From NCBI GenBank assembly GCA_018266915.1, contig JAFDZM010000097.1:1-64000 (forward strand): 64,000 bases of DNA. Direction: 5' to 3'. Positions 1 to 9,334 of the stretch are shown here, piece after piece. The DNA comes from Bacteroidota bacterium (GTDB taxonomy: Bacteria > Bacteroidota > Bacteroidia > Sphingobacteriales > Sphingobacteriaceae). A model generated the notes under the pieces. That model worked only from the letters and a program-made list of their open reading frames with translations. It did no database searches and was not told the origin of the DNA. Both the position numbers and the translations under genes were made by a program. Each line of letters starts with the position of its first letter. The first letter of the stretch is position 1.

Positions 1-2
1 GG

Positions 3-416
3 GGGGCTTACTACCCGGCCAACTATGACAAACCACATGCGGTTAACTTTAATGGAAATTATAGGTTTAGCCACAGATTCAGCGTCTCGCTTGATGTTAC
101 TTACAGCACCGGTCGTCCGATTACATTGCCAATAGCCAAATATGAATATGCGGGATCAGAAAGGGTATTCTACTCAGACAGAAATCAATACCGCATTCCG
201 GATTACTTCAGGACAGACTTTTCCATGAATATTGAGGGTAACCATAAAGTGCACCAAAAGACCCATAATTCATGGAACATCGGGGTGTATAACCTGACAG
301 GAAGGGCCAACGCTTATTCAACCTTCTTTACTGAGCAGGGTGGCATAATCAATGGATATAAGCTTTCGATATTCGCTAAGCCGATTCCGTTTATTAATTA
401 TAACATCAGGTTTTAG
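3..416 (+). CDS. TonB-dependent receptor, C-terminal fragment (5' end outside window)
   Basis: An open frame enters the window at base 3 and stops at the TAG at 414-416, giving about 137 residues. The sequence alternates aromatic and polar residues in beta-strand fashion (for example a stretch with YRFSHRFSVSLDVTYSTGRP) and ends in ...NYNIRF, the terminal aromatic expected of an outer-membrane barrel. The context of following DUF4249 lipoproteins fits a Bacteroidota TonB-dependent receptor with a CarboxypepD_reg-like N-terminus, which lies outside the window. A TTG at 126 is only an internal codon. The stop directly abuts the next ATG (417), so the genes are translationally coupled. The barrel assignment is well supported; the transported ligand is unknown. 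Confidence 0.8.
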   Translation, partial: GAYYPANYDKPHAVNFNGNYRFSHRFSVSLDVTYSTGRPITLPIAKYEYAGSERVFYSDRNQYRIPDYFRTDFSMNIEGNHKVHQKTHNSWNIGVYNLTGRANAYSTFFTEQGGIINGYKLSIFAKPIPFINYNIRF

Positions 417-1640
417 ATGAACCGTACGGGCTACATATATCTAATGCTTGTTTCGGGCATGACAGCAACCAGTTGCAGGAAACCCTATGACCCGCCTGCT
501 ATTGTCGCAACCAATAGTTACCTGGTGGTTGAAGGTGTGATCAATGCAGGTCCCGATTCAACATTTATAAAACTTAGCCGCACAGTACAGATTTCGAATA
601 AAGTAGTAGCCAATCCCGAAACAGGTGCCAGTCTCACCGTCGAAGGTGATCAAAACATATCCTATCCTTTAACTGAAATAAGTAAGGGTAATTATGCTTC
701 TGCGGGTTTAAACCTGGATAATAGTCATAAATATCGTTTGAGGATACAAACTGCTAACGGCAAGCAATATTTGTCGGATTTTGAAGTGGTATTAAACTCA
801 CCGCCGATCGATAGTATTAGCTATGACGTAAAGGGGGCGTTGGCCCAACCTGGGGTAAATATTTATGTGAGTACGCACGATCCATCCAACAAGGTGGTCT
901 ATTACCGATGGGACTACCAGGAAACCTGGATAATAAATTCTTATTATCCGTCATACTTTATATCAAATGGGGATACTGTTTTAGGCAGAAACCTAATTAC
1001 ACAGAATATAACCGACTGCTGGCAAAGCGATACATCAAGTACGATTGTTTTAGGTTCATCTGCTAAATTAACACAGAATGTTATCGCCAACCAACCAGTT
1101 ATTTCCATTCCTTCTTACTCCGAAAAAGTGGGCGACAAATACAGTATCCTGGTTAGGCAGTATGCCTTATCAGTAGATGCTTATAACTTTTATGTAAACA
1201 TCAAAAAAAATACCGAGCAGTTGGGAAGCATTTTTGATGCCCTGCCATCAGATATAGAAGGCAATATTCATTCTGTAAGTAATCCAAATGAGTCCGTAAT
1301 TGGTTATATCAGTATAGGAAGCACAACAAGTAAGCGGACATTTATCAGTATTAGCAGTTTGCCGGTATGGAAGAAGGATACATCGTTTTATGCAGGCTGC
1401 CATTTGGCTTTTGACTTGCCGTTTTTTCCATGTTGCTATATAGCAAATCACCAGGTTGATGAATACATTAATTATAACCCCAATAAATATAATATAAATG
1501 GTCTTACTGATCCATTAATACCTATTGATGCAGTAACTATACATCCGGGAACGCCGCCCATCGGGTATACGGCTTCTACGAAGAATTGTGTGGATTGTAC
1601 AGTACGGGGGAGTAATAAAAAACCAACTTTTTGGCAATAA
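417..1640 (+). CDS. DUF4249 family lipoprotein, paralogue 1
   Basis: 407 residues. A hydrophobic N-terminus ends in a lipobox ATSC (Cys20), so this is a predicted lipoprotein. The rest matches the DUF4249 family as I know it: an early VVEG.I..G.DST.I.L block, a middle SPPIDS(I/V)SY segment, and a YYRW.Y.ETW motif followed by a CWQS segment. The C-terminus carries a CVDCT..G....P.FW motif shared with the next two genes. DUF4249 proteins usually sit directly downstream of a TonB receptor and are thought to be receptor-associated surface lipoproteins; their molecular role is not established. It is the most divergent of the three copies. It overlaps no neighbour, but its stop lies 2 bases before the next ATG. 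Confidence 0.88.
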   Translation: MNRTGYIYLMLVSGMTATSCRKPYDPPAIVATNSYLVVEGVINAGPDSTFIKLSRTVQISNKVVANPETGASLTVEGDQNISYPLTEISKGNYASAGLNLDNSHKYRLRIQTANGKQYLSDFEVVLNSPPIDSISYDVKGALAQPGVNIYVSTHDPSNKVVYYRWDYQETWIINSYYPSYFISNGDTVLGRNLITQNITDCWQSDTSSTIVLGSSAKLTQNVIANQPVISIPSYSEKVGDKYSILVRQYALSVDAYNFYVNIKKNTEQLGSIFDALPSDIEGNIHSVSNPNESVIGYISIGSTTSKRTFISISSLPVWKKDTSFYAGCHLAFDLPFFPCCYIANHQVDEYINYNPNKYNINGLTDPLIPIDAVTIHPGTPPIGYTASTKNCVDCTVRGSNKKPTFWQ

Positions 1641-1642
1641 GA

Positions 1643-2848
1643 ATGAATAAAGGAATATATAAATATACATTTATTGCCCCGCTGCTGCTATTATTTGGCA
1701 GCTGCAAGAAGCCCTATACTCCTGCTGTTATCACGTCCGGAACAAATTATTTAGTTGTTGAAGGTTCAATCAATACCGGGGCAGATTCGACCATAATACA
1801 CCTTACCCATACAATACCGCTTTCTTCGCCTTCCGGTACAGTATCGCCTCCTGAACTGAATGCAACTGTTACAGTTGAAAGTGATGCAAATGCCACCTAT
1901 CCGCTCAGCGAGATCGGCAACGGGTATTATGCGTCAGCAGGGCTAAATCTTAGCTCGGCTAACAAATACAAACTGAAGATAATTACGACGGGTAATAAAA
2001 TTTATGAATCAGATTTTGTTCCGGTAAAAAACTCTCCGCCAATAGACAGTGTATCCTATCAGGTAGAGACCACCGACTTACGTATAAATGTCAGCACGCA
2101 CGATGCATCCAACAATACCCGCTATTATCGTTGGGATTATGATGAAACATGGATCATTCATTCAAAATATGATTCACAGCTAAAGCTAATTACATATCCG
2201 GTGGACAGTATCGTACTGAGGCCTGCTTCTGAGCAGATCTATACCTGCTGGCAGTCGCAAGTATCAAGTGACATCGTTTTAGGTTCCACAGCAAAAATAA
2301 CTAATGATATATTGACTAATTATCCGGTTACTGTAATACCATCTACATCAGAAAAACTTGCCGAGCGTTACAGTATATTGGTTAAACAGTATGCCATGAC
2401 ACCTGATGCATTTAATTATTACCAGGAGTTAAGGAAAAATACAGAAAGCTTAGGGACTATTTTCGACCCGCAACCATCATCACTAACGGGGAACATACAT
2501 TGCACTACCAATCCGTCAGAACAAGTAATAGGATACATTACCGCTGGTTCTGTTTCTAAGGTGAGGATTTTCGTCGACGCCAGGAACTTGCCCGCAAACG
2601 CAAACTGGATACCCAGCCAGCCTCAATTTGATTGTGACTTTGAGGAGACTGTATATAATCCGGATCCTTTGGGCGTTCACCCTTATTCTGTAAAGGAATA
2701 CTTGTATACAGGTATTTTAATTCCCATTCAGCCTTTACAGCTACCTGGCGCAGCACATCCAATCGGATATACAGGTGCTTCGCCAATCTGTGTAGATTGC
2801 ACTTTAAGAGGAGTAAATAAACCACCAGCTTTTTGGACAAATGAATAA
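1643..2848 (+). CDS. DUF4249 family lipoprotein, paralogue 2
   Basis: 401 residues from the ATG at 1643. A TTG further upstream (1631) is in frame but overlaps the previous gene and would bury the signal peptide. The signal ends in lipobox FGSC (Cys21) followed by KKPY, identical in paralogue 3. The DUF4249 hallmarks (VVEG, SPPIDSVSY, YYRWDYDETWIIHSKY, TCWQS, ESLGTIFDPQPSSLTGNIHC, CVDCTLRG) are all present. It is clearly more similar to the third copy than to the first, suggesting a recent duplication. The end overlaps the next start by 8 bases. The likely role is an outer-membrane lipoprotein accessory to the upstream TonB receptor; this is inferred from synteny. Confidence 0.88.
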   Translation: MNKGIYKYTFIAPLLLLFGSCKKPYTPAVITSGTNYLVVEGSINTGADSTIIHLTHTIPLSSPSGTVSPPELNATVTVESDANATYPLSEIGNGYYASAGLNLSSANKYKLKIITTGNKIYESDFVPVKNSPPIDSVSYQVETTDLRINVSTHDASNNTRYYRWDYDETWIIHSKYDSQLKLITYPVDSIVLRPASEQIYTCWQSQVSSDIVLGSTAKITNDILTNYPVTVIPSTSEKLAERYSILVKQYAMTPDAFNYYQELRKNTESLGTIFDPQPSSLTGNIHCTTNPSEQVIGYITAGSVSKVRIFVDARNLPANANWIPSQPQFDCDFEETVYNPDPLGVHPYSVKEYLYTGILIPIQPLQLPGAAHPIGYTGASPICVDCTLRGVNKPPAFWTNE

Positions 2849-4043
2849 CAAACTATATAAATATATATTAATGGTTAAAGCACTGTTATTGTTCAGCAGT
2901 TGCAAAAAACCTTATGCCCCTGCTGTTATCACCTCGGGATCAAGTGTACTTGTGGTTGAGGGTACGATTAATGCCGGGGCAGACTCAACCATAATACACC
3001 TTACTCATACAATTCCAATTTCGTCTCCTAATGGTACCCAACCGCCGGCTGAACTGAACGCAACCGTTACCGTTGAAAGTGATGCCAATGCTACCTACCC
3101 GCTCAGTGAAATCGGAAACGGGTATTACGGATCGGCAGGGTTAAACCTGAGTTCAGCCAACAAATACAAGCTGAAGATAATTACAACGAGCAATAAGATA
3201 TATGAATCGGATTTTGTTCCGGTAAAAAACTCGCCACCGATAGACAGTGTATCTTACAAACCTCAAACTACCAATTTGCAGTTAAATGTCAGTACACACG
3301 ATCCGTCTAATAATACCCGTTATTACCGATGGGAATATGATGAAACCTGGATCATACACTCGAAATATGAATCAATACTAAAGCTCATAAAAAATCCGGT
3401 AGACAGTATCGTAACAAGGCCTCCTTCTGAGCAAATTTATACATGCTGGCAATCTGAAAAATCGAGTGACATCGTTTTAGGATCAACAGCAAAACTATCG
3501 AATGATGTAATGGCTAATTATACGTTTTCCGTGATACCATCTACCTCCGAAAAATTTACTGACCGTTTCACTGTACTGGTAAAGCAATATGCTTTAACAC
3601 CTGATGCATTTAACTATTACCAGGAGTTAAGAAAAAACACCGAAAGCCTGGGAACTATTTTCGATCCTCAGCCATCATCGCTCACAGGGAATATTCATTG
3701 CACTACCAATCCATCAGAACAGGTAATAGGATACATTACTGCAGGCACTGTGTCGCAGGTAAGGATTTATATCAATGCAAGAGATTTACCGGCAAATGCA
3801 AACTGGATACCTAATGTGCCTTACTCTGATTGCACATACGACACCCTGTATTATAACCCGCCGATTAAAAAGCCTCTTTATACCATACAGAATTTTTTAT
3901 ATACAGAAGTTCAAATGCCTATCGACCGTTTACAGCAGCCAGGGGCAGCCCATCCCTACGGATATACAGGTTCTTCGCCATTTTGCGTGGATTGTACGTT
4001 GAGGGGGACAAATGTAAAACCGGCATTCTGGCAGGATCAATAA
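2841..4043 (+). CDS. DUF4249 family lipoprotein, paralogue 3
   Basis: 400 residues. Lipobox FSSC (Cys21) then KKPY. Long stretches are identical to paralogue 2 (for example the ATYPLSEIGNGYY block near residue 75 and the YYQELRKNTESLGTIFDPQP block near residue 255). The variable parts are the loop after ETWIIHSKY and the region just before the C-terminal CVDCTLRG motif. The start overlaps the previous gene by 8 bases, so all three copies are translationally coupled with the receptor. Two or more DUF4249 genes behind one receptor are common; three, with two near-twins, suggests copy-number expansion with divergence in exposed loops. Function is unknown beyond lipoprotein localisation. Confidence 0.88.
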   Translation: MNNKLYKYILMVKALLLFSSCKKPYAPAVITSGSSVLVVEGTINAGADSTIIHLTHTIPISSPNGTQPPAELNATVTVESDANATYPLSEIGNGYYGSAGLNLSSANKYKLKIITTSNKIYESDFVPVKNSPPIDSVSYKPQTTNLQLNVSTHDPSNNTRYYRWEYDETWIIHSKYESILKLIKNPVDSIVTRPPSEQIYTCWQSEKSSDIVLGSTAKLSNDVMANYTFSVIPSTSEKFTDRFTVLVKQYALTPDAFNYYQELRKNTESLGTIFDPQPSSLTGNIHCTTNPSEQVIGYITAGTVSQVRIYINARDLPANANWIPNVPYSDCTYDTLYYNPPIKKPLYTIQNFLYTEVQMPIDRLQQPGAAHPYGYTGSSPFCVDCTLRGTNVKPAFWQDQ

Positions 4044-4098
4044 TTATTGAATGAGACAACTAACTACAGCATAAGAAATACTATAAAAAGTAATACAT

Positions 4099-6477
4099 AT
4101 GGCATCAATATTTAAAAAAGCACTTGGCAGTTTCACTCTTATGATTCTGCTTGCATTCAGCGCTCACGCTCAGCTATTGAATGATGTACAAAACAATTTC
4201 AAAAACTACAGCCAGCAGGCTCTGCAGGAAAAGGTATTTGTTCATTCGGACAAAGGCGCTTATCTTACGGGTGAGATACTTTGGTTTAAAGTGTACGTGG
4301 TAGATGGCTGTTATCACAAGCCATTTAATCTGAGTAAGGTCGCTTATGTCGAGGTTTTGGATGATGCACTGAACCCGGCAATGCAGGCTAAAGTAGAGCT
4401 AAAAAACGGTATAGGCAGCGGATCGTTATACATACCCGTGACACTCAATAATGGTAACTACCATTTGAGAGCCTATACTAATTGGATGAAGAATTTTAGT
4501 CCTGACTTTTACTTTGATAAAAAAATCACCATTGTAAATCCGCAGAGAGCGCCGGTTGTAGCAAGAGCTAATACCACAGATTTTGATATCCAATTTTTTC
4601 CCGAAGGTGGTGATTTGGTAAGTGGAATAACCAGTAAAGTGGGCTTTAAAGCTGTTAGCAGAAGCGGAAAAGGGATTGATTTTACAGGCGCTATAATCGA
4701 TCAGAAAAATGATACCGTAGTAAAGTTTCAGCCGTTGAAATTTGGCATGGGCCATTTCTCATTTACTCCGTCTGCAGGCAATACATACAAAGCAGTGATC
4801 AGGGCCGGTGGCACACCAGTTGTAAAAGATATACCTGAGGTTAGAGAAAAAGGATATGTAATGACTGTGACGGACGCGGGTGCTGATAAACTGCAGGTAG
4901 TAGTAAATAGTAATGTTACCAGTTCAGACGGCTCAGTATACTTGTTTGCGCATACCAGGCAGGTAGTGAAGATGGCACAAAGAGCGCCGCAAATTAACGG
5001 CAGCGCAACATTTGCAATAGATAAATCGGCATTGAACGATGGTATATCGCATTTTACAGTTTTTGACGGTGACAGGCACCCTGTATGCGAACGCCTGTAT
5101 TTTAAACGACCAACCAAAAACCTTGTGATAGATGCTGCTTCGGATCAGCCAAATTATGGTAGCCGTAAAAAAGTAGATATTTCATTAGACGCGAAGGACC
5201 AATCGGGCAAACTTTTGGAAGCTAATTTATCCATGTCGGTGTACCGCCTGGATGCTTATCAAACCCTTGAGCCGGGTGACATAACAAGTTATTTCTGGTT
5301 AAGCTCCGACTTGCGCGGCAATATAGAATCTCCTGAATATTATATCAAAAACAACACCGCCGAGGCCAATGAGGCCGTTGATAACCTGATGCTCACCCAG
5401 GGTTGGCGACGTTTTCAGTGGAGCGATGTGCTGCAGAACAAACCTGCATCATTCAGCTTTTTGCCGGAGTATAACGGGCATATTGTTACAGGTAAAATCA
5501 TCAACACAACTACCAATGCACCGGCATTTGATGTGATAGCCTATTTTGCTGTGCCGGGCAAGCGGGTGCAATTGTTTGCATCAAGAAGCGACACTACGGG
5601 GCATATTTTATTTAATACCAAGGATCTTTATGGTCCGGGTGAAATTGTGGTTCAAACCGACTCACACCGTGATACTACCTATCATATAGATATCCAGAAC
5701 CCGTTTTCAGAGCAGTTTTCAAAATTGCCGCTGCCACCTTTTGAGCTTACATCCGATATGAAAACACCGTTGGAGCAACAGAACATTGCCATGCAGGTGC
5801 AAAATATTTATGCCGGCAGCAAAACCAGGCAATTTTATGAACCATATGTTGATAGTACCGGATTTTACGGAAAACCTGACCATGTGTACCGTCTTGATGA
5901 TTACACCCGCTTTACCACAATGGAAGAAGTTTTGCGCGAGTATATCAGGGAAGTAAACGTATTCCACCCGCGTAACCGGTTCCAGATAAGGGTTATAGGC
6001 GATAAAGGTTTCCTGGAAGGTGACCCATTGGTGCTGCTTGATGGCATACCTATTTTCGATATGAACAAAGTGCTGGCGATTGATCCCCTGAAAATAAAAA
6101 GGCTTGATGTGATCAAGGATCGGTATTTCTGGGGTCCGGCTGATGCAGAAGGGATATTGAGCTATGCCAGCTATAAATCTGATCTGGCCGGCGTTGAAGT
6201 GGACCCGCATGCCGTGGTGATGGATTATGAAGGCATGCAATTGCAGCGTGTATTTTATTCACCTGCTTATGATACGGATGTACAGGTATCAAGCCACACA
6301 CCAGATTTCAGAAGCTTACTATACTGGGCGCCAACAATAAAAACAACCACAACAGGCAAAAATCAAGTAATATTCTTTACATCTGACGAAGAAGGCAAAT
6401 ATGTTGCCGTAATACAGGGTATGACGGCTGACGGACAATCGGGCAGCCAAACGTTTACCTTTGATGTAAAGAAATAA
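4099..6477 (+). CDS. Secreted MG2-domain protein with TonB plug-like C-terminal region
   Basis: 792 residues with a signal peptide cleaved after AHA (about residue 24). Residues about 42-150 (EKVFVHSDKGAYLTGE.LWFKVY) look like the macroglobulin MG2 domain seen in large Bacteroidota secreted proteins. The middle contains further beta-sandwich-like stretches. Residues about 640-690 (DPLVLLDGIPIFDMNK ... IKRLDVIKDRYFWGPADAEGIL) resemble the plug domain of TonB receptors, yet no barrel follows. It lies 55 bases after the DUF4249 trio on the same strand and is probably co-transcribed. The role may be a periplasmic partner of the receptor; this is an inference. Its 3' end converges on the EptA-like gene 14 bases away. 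Confidence 0.75.
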   Translation: MASIFKKALGSFTLMILLAFSAHAQLLNDVQNNFKNYSQQALQEKVFVHSDKGAYLTGEILWFKVYVVDGCYHKPFNLSKVAYVEVLDDALNPAMQAKVELKNGIGSGSLYIPVTLNNGNYHLRAYTNWMKNFSPDFYFDKKITIVNPQRAPVVARANTTDFDIQFFPEGGDLVSGITSKVGFKAVSRSGKGIDFTGAIIDQKNDTVVKFQPLKFGMGHFSFTPSAGNTYKAVIRAGGTPVVKDIPEVREKGYVMTVTDAGADKLQVVVNSNVTSSDGSVYLFAHTRQVVKMAQRAPQINGSATFAIDKSALNDGISHFTVFDGDRHPVCERLYFKRPTKNLVIDAASDQPNYGSRKKVDISLDAKDQSGKLLEANLSMSVYRLDAYQTLEPGDITSYFWLSSDLRGNIESPEYYIKNNTAEANEAVDNLMLTQGWRRFQWSDVLQNKPASFSFLPEYNGHIVTGKIINTTTNAPAFDVIAYFAVPGKRVQLFASRSDTTGHILFNTKDLYGPGEIVVQTDSHRDTTYHIDIQNPFSEQFSKLPLPPFELTSDMKTPLEQQNIAMQVQNIYAGSKTRQFYEPYVDSTGFYGKPDHVYRLDDYTRFTTMEEVLREYIREVNVFHPRNRFQIRVIGDKGFLEGDPLVLLDGIPIFDMNKVLAIDPLKIKRLDVIKDRYFWGPADAEGILSYASYKSDLAGVEVDPHAVVMDYEGMQLQRVFYSPAYDTDVQVSSHTPDFRSLLYWAPTIKTTTTGKNQVIFFTSDEEGKYVAVIQGMTADGQSGSQTFTFDVKK

Positions 6478-6491
6478 GCAGGCCGATTTAA

Positions 6492-8162
6492 TTATTTAAA
6501 AGCCGGACAAGGATAAACTTTCCGGCTTTCGCCCATTATTAATTGCTGGTTGTCTTTATAATAGGCACTTGTAATATCTTTAAGCGAATCCTGGGTTGGG
6601 TAATGAATACCAACCATGCTGGTTAACGAATAGATAATATTCTGCGAAGAGATTTTTGCATCCTTATGCTGCACTAAATTTGCTACTTTGTCAGGATACT
6701 TAGCCTGAAGTTTGGGCGAGTACCAGATAAAAAGGGGCACATGGGCTATGTATTTGGTTGGCGGCGAACCCTGGTGATGTGAAGTCAGCCCCCTGCTGTC
6801 ATCCATCAAATCCTCGCCATGATCGGAAATATAAGTGACAGACGAGAATGCATTTTGCTTATTTACCAGGCTGATCACGCTATCAATTACTGCATCGGTA
6901 TAGCAAATAGTATTGTCATAACTGTTGATCAGTATGTTCTTTGATTTTCCGTCTGTCAATTTTGTAGTAACCGATTTATTGCTCGGCTTAAATACGTCGA
7001 ACTGGTCTGGATACCGGGCACTGTAGCTGTAATGACTGCCTAAACCATGGATCACAATAAATTTTTTATCTCCCGGCTGGTTTAAGATCTTTTTTAGAGT
7101 ATCAACCAGTTGCATGTCCATCACCACATTTTTTGTCGACCGGAAGTCAGTTAATAAATAATACCCTTTTTGCGCTTCCAGCGAATGTACTTTGAAATAG
7201 CCCAAATAATCGGTTTGGTTAGTGATCCAATAGGAGTTAAATCCGGCCTCGTTGAAAGCTCCGATAATGCTCTTTCGATGAAAGTTTGATTCATAGTGAT
7301 CAGCTCCAACACCTGTCAGAAGCAGCGGAACGGCCCATTCAGTCATAAATCCCCCGGCCGCCGCGTCGCTATAAGATACAAGATCTTTCCTTTTTGATAA
7401 GTTCGGCGAAGTATTCCTTGGATAACCATTAACCCCCCAATGATCATAACGGCTGCTTTCGCCGACAATCAAAATATGGATTTGTTTACCCTTAATGGAA
7501 GTATCCTGCCAGCTGTGATAACTAAAATTCTTTCGTTCGCTTTCGCCTTGTTTAACAAATTTATCCTGATATAAAACGTTGTTAATACCACTTATCACAT
7601 TGCCCGGGAATATATCATACAATGCATCTCTTATATTTTCAGAATAACTTAAGCTGTGATCATAAATAGGAAACGGAGATACAGCCAGCGCCATTAATGA
7701 TATCGAAGAAACATAAACCGTTTTTTTAGTATTCATTGTATTCGGGACCCTTCGGTATAACAAATAAAGAGCGGCCAGGTATATCACCATAAATATGATC
7801 AGTACTACTAAATAGTTTCGCAGTAATTCAAGTGCTTCATTGTGGTTGGTGTTGATGATCATCAGGATGGTTGCTTCCGACATTTCTGAATGGAAGTATA
7901 GGATATAACCCAGGTTGAATGGGACCAGCAACAGAATGGGTATCAGAAAAAATAAGTAAAGTCTCAAGTGCTTCCTGAACAAAACTAGCGGTATAAGAAA
8001 GATCAGCATCCCGAAAGCGAAGGTAAATATGCCTTTGACAAACTGATGGCGCAGCATATTAAAGAGTAATTCAGAAAAAGGAATTACGGATATGATTAAT
8101 AAAAATGGGGCAATAGAAGATGTGCTCTTCCTTGAAAACACCCGGTTTAGGATCGAATGCAT
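6492..8162 (-). CDS. Phosphoethanolamine transferase (EptA-like, sulfatase fold)
   Basis: 556 residues: an N-terminal membrane part with about five helices (residues 15-165), then a periplasmic alkaline-phosphatase-fold domain. Seen motifs: LIVGESSR (metal-binding Glu235), GYPRNTSPNL, a GGFMTEWAVPLLL segment whose Thr274 aligns with the nucleophilic Thr of EptA enzymes, and ISDHGED with SHHQGSPP near the C-terminus for metal binding. The expected reaction is transfer of phosphoethanolamine from phosphatidylethanolamine to lipid A phosphates or glycans. Such enzymes can alter cationic peptide sensitivity; the actual acceptor here is unknown. It is a single gene, transcribed away from the DUF6515 genes. 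Start ATG at 8162 gives a short cytoplasmic tail before helix 1. Confidence 0.85.
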   Translation of the reverse strand: MHSILNRVFSRKSTSSIAPFLLIISVIPFSELLFNMLRHQFVKGIFTFAFGMLIFLIPLVLFRKHLRLYLFFLIPILLLVPFNLGYILYFHSEMSEATILMIINTNHNEALELLRNYLVVLIIFMVIYLAALYLLYRRVPNTMNTKKTVYVSSISLMALAVSPFPIYDHSLSYSENIRDALYDIFPGNVISGINNVLYQDKFVKQGESERKNFSYHSWQDTSIKGKQIHILIVGESSRYDHWGVNGYPRNTSPNLSKRKDLVSYSDAAAGGFMTEWAVPLLLTGVGADHYESNFHRKSIIGAFNEAGFNSYWITNQTDYLGYFKVHSLEAQKGYYLLTDFRSTKNVVMDMQLVDTLKKILNQPGDKKFIVIHGLGSHYSYSARYPDQFDVFKPSNKSVTTKLTDGKSKNILINSYDNTICYTDAVIDSVISLVNKQNAFSSVTYISDHGEDLMDDSRGLTSHHQGSPPTKYIAHVPLFIWYSPKLQAKYPDKVANLVQHKDAKISSQNIIYSLTSMVGIHYPTQDSLKDITSAYYKDNQQLIMGESRKVYPCPAFK

Positions 8163-8484
8163 GTTGTGATAACGTTAATATAAAGTTAATTATATGTAAA
8201 CAAACTGTATTTTTTCTGAAGAATACGGAGGAATAGCCCGGATGGTGGCCTTTAAAATGCCTGCCTGATAAATAAAAAATTGTAATAAAATGGATAAAAG
8301 CTGGTTAGGGTTTAACTGCGCTATAATATTTATGTTAACTGCGCGTAAATAGACAATCTGGGGAAGTCTTTGAAGAATATTAGAATTACATTAGAATGCA
8401 TTAAAGACTAAACCGCGAACTTATTTTTGAGTTTAATAAAGAAATAAAAAATATAAGAATCGCAAATTCTTTTTCTAATCAATC
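8163..8484. other. Divergent promoter region between the EptA-like gene and DUF6515
   Basis: This 322-base gene-free stretch must hold promoters for both flanking genes. It is AT-rich. The only clear structure I see is a 10-base direct repeat TTAACTGCGC at 8312-8321 and 8335-8344 (23-base period). No exact TAnnTTTG box was found for either gene, and no small ORF with a convincing start was seen. Confidence 0.4.
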
Positions 8485-9192
8485 ATGAAAAGGTTATTTA
8501 AATATGCTTCTGTTTTTGCAATGGCAGGTATTCTTTCGCTGACATTGATTTCTACAGCTAATGCTCAACGGGGTTTCCACGGTGGCGGTGGCGTTCGTGT
8601 TGGTGTAGGTTTTGGCGGTGGTTTCCGCGGCGGAATCGGTTTAGGCTTTCGCACTGGTGTGTATGGTGGATATTATGGTTACCCGTCTTTTGGTTATCGT
8701 ATATCCGTTTTACCATACGGTTATTACCCGTTCTATTGGGATTCTGATCTGTATTATTACTATGGCGGTGTATTTTACCGTCCGTATGATGGTGGCGGAT
8801 ATGAAGTTACTGTTCCTCCGGTAGGCGCCGAAGTACCAGGCTTGCCCAGAGGTGCGAGTTCGATTGTGATCAACGGTCAGCAGTTCTATGAGTTTAATGG
8901 CGTTTACTACCAGGCTGTTCTGAATGACAAAGGCAAAACGGTATATGTAATTGCCGGTAAAAATGGTGTATTAAATACTGATGGCAGCGATGGCAGTGTA
9001 GATAATCCGCCCGCTCCGCAGGTTGGCGATGTGGTAAATCAATTGCCTGACAATTGCCGAAAAGTAAAACTGAATGGCAAGAAATACTATGTATCGCCTG
9101 ATGGCATTTACTACGAAGAGTTTACCGATGCTAATAATATGAGGGCATATAGAATTGCCAGCATACCGATGGACGACGAAAAGCAAAACTAA
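8485..9192 (+). CDS. Secreted DUF6515 family protein, paralogue A
   Basis: 235 residues. A signal peptide ends at about residue 27 (ANAQ). A short Gly/Arg/Phe-rich segment follows (residues 28-70), then a Tyr-rich stretch with YPFYWDSDLYYYYGG and FYRPY. The C-terminal half holds two tandem units of about 50 residues, each with the pattern VG..V..LP....... .NG..(F/Y)Y...G(V/I)YY.......Y.(I/V)A. This matches the DUF6515 family as I recall it. Function is unknown; a secreted or envelope SH3-like module is my guess. The next gene is a longer paralogue on the same strand. A strong terminator follows at 9215-9238, so A can be transcribed alone. Confidence 0.75.
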   Translation: MKRLFKYASVFAMAGILSLTLISTANAQRGFHGGGGVRVGVGFGGGFRGGIGLGFRTGVYGGYYGYPSFGYRISVLPYGYYPFYWDSDLYYYYGGVFYRPYDGGGYEVTVPPVGAEVPGLPRGASSIVINGQQFYEFNGVYYQAVLNDKGKTVYVIAGKNGVLNTDGSDGSVDNPPAPQVGDVVNQLPDNCRKVKLNGKKYYVSPDGIYYEEFTDANNMRAYRIASIPMDDEKQN

Positions 9193-9214
9193 TTTCATCT
9201 ACATAGGCACAATG

Positions 9215-9238
9215 AGCCCGGCTTGCCCGGGCTTTTTG
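9215..9238 (+). terminator. Intrinsic terminator after DUF6515 paralogue A
   Basis: Stem AGCCCGG (9215-9221) pairs with CCGGGCT (9227-9233) across a 5-base loop, followed by a T tract. It lies 22 bases after the stop and separates the two paralogues. Confidence 0.85.
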
Positions 9239-9334
9239 TTTTTGATCTTATGGGCAAATAATTTAAACAATACACAAATAAACCTTTCTTACCGTTTATA
9301 GTCTATAAGGTATTATACTCAGGAAAAAGAGATT

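Noticed and set aside
5719..6240. Antisense open frame inside the MG2 gene (173 residues)
   Set aside because: It overlaps a well-supported gene over its whole length, has no promoter and no family-like motif.
6499..6529. AAAGCCGG/CCGGCTTT hairpin at the end of the EptA-like gene
   Set aside because: It lies within coding sequence of the EptA-like gene, has a 15-base loop and no T tract, so I could not support it as a terminator of the upstream operon.
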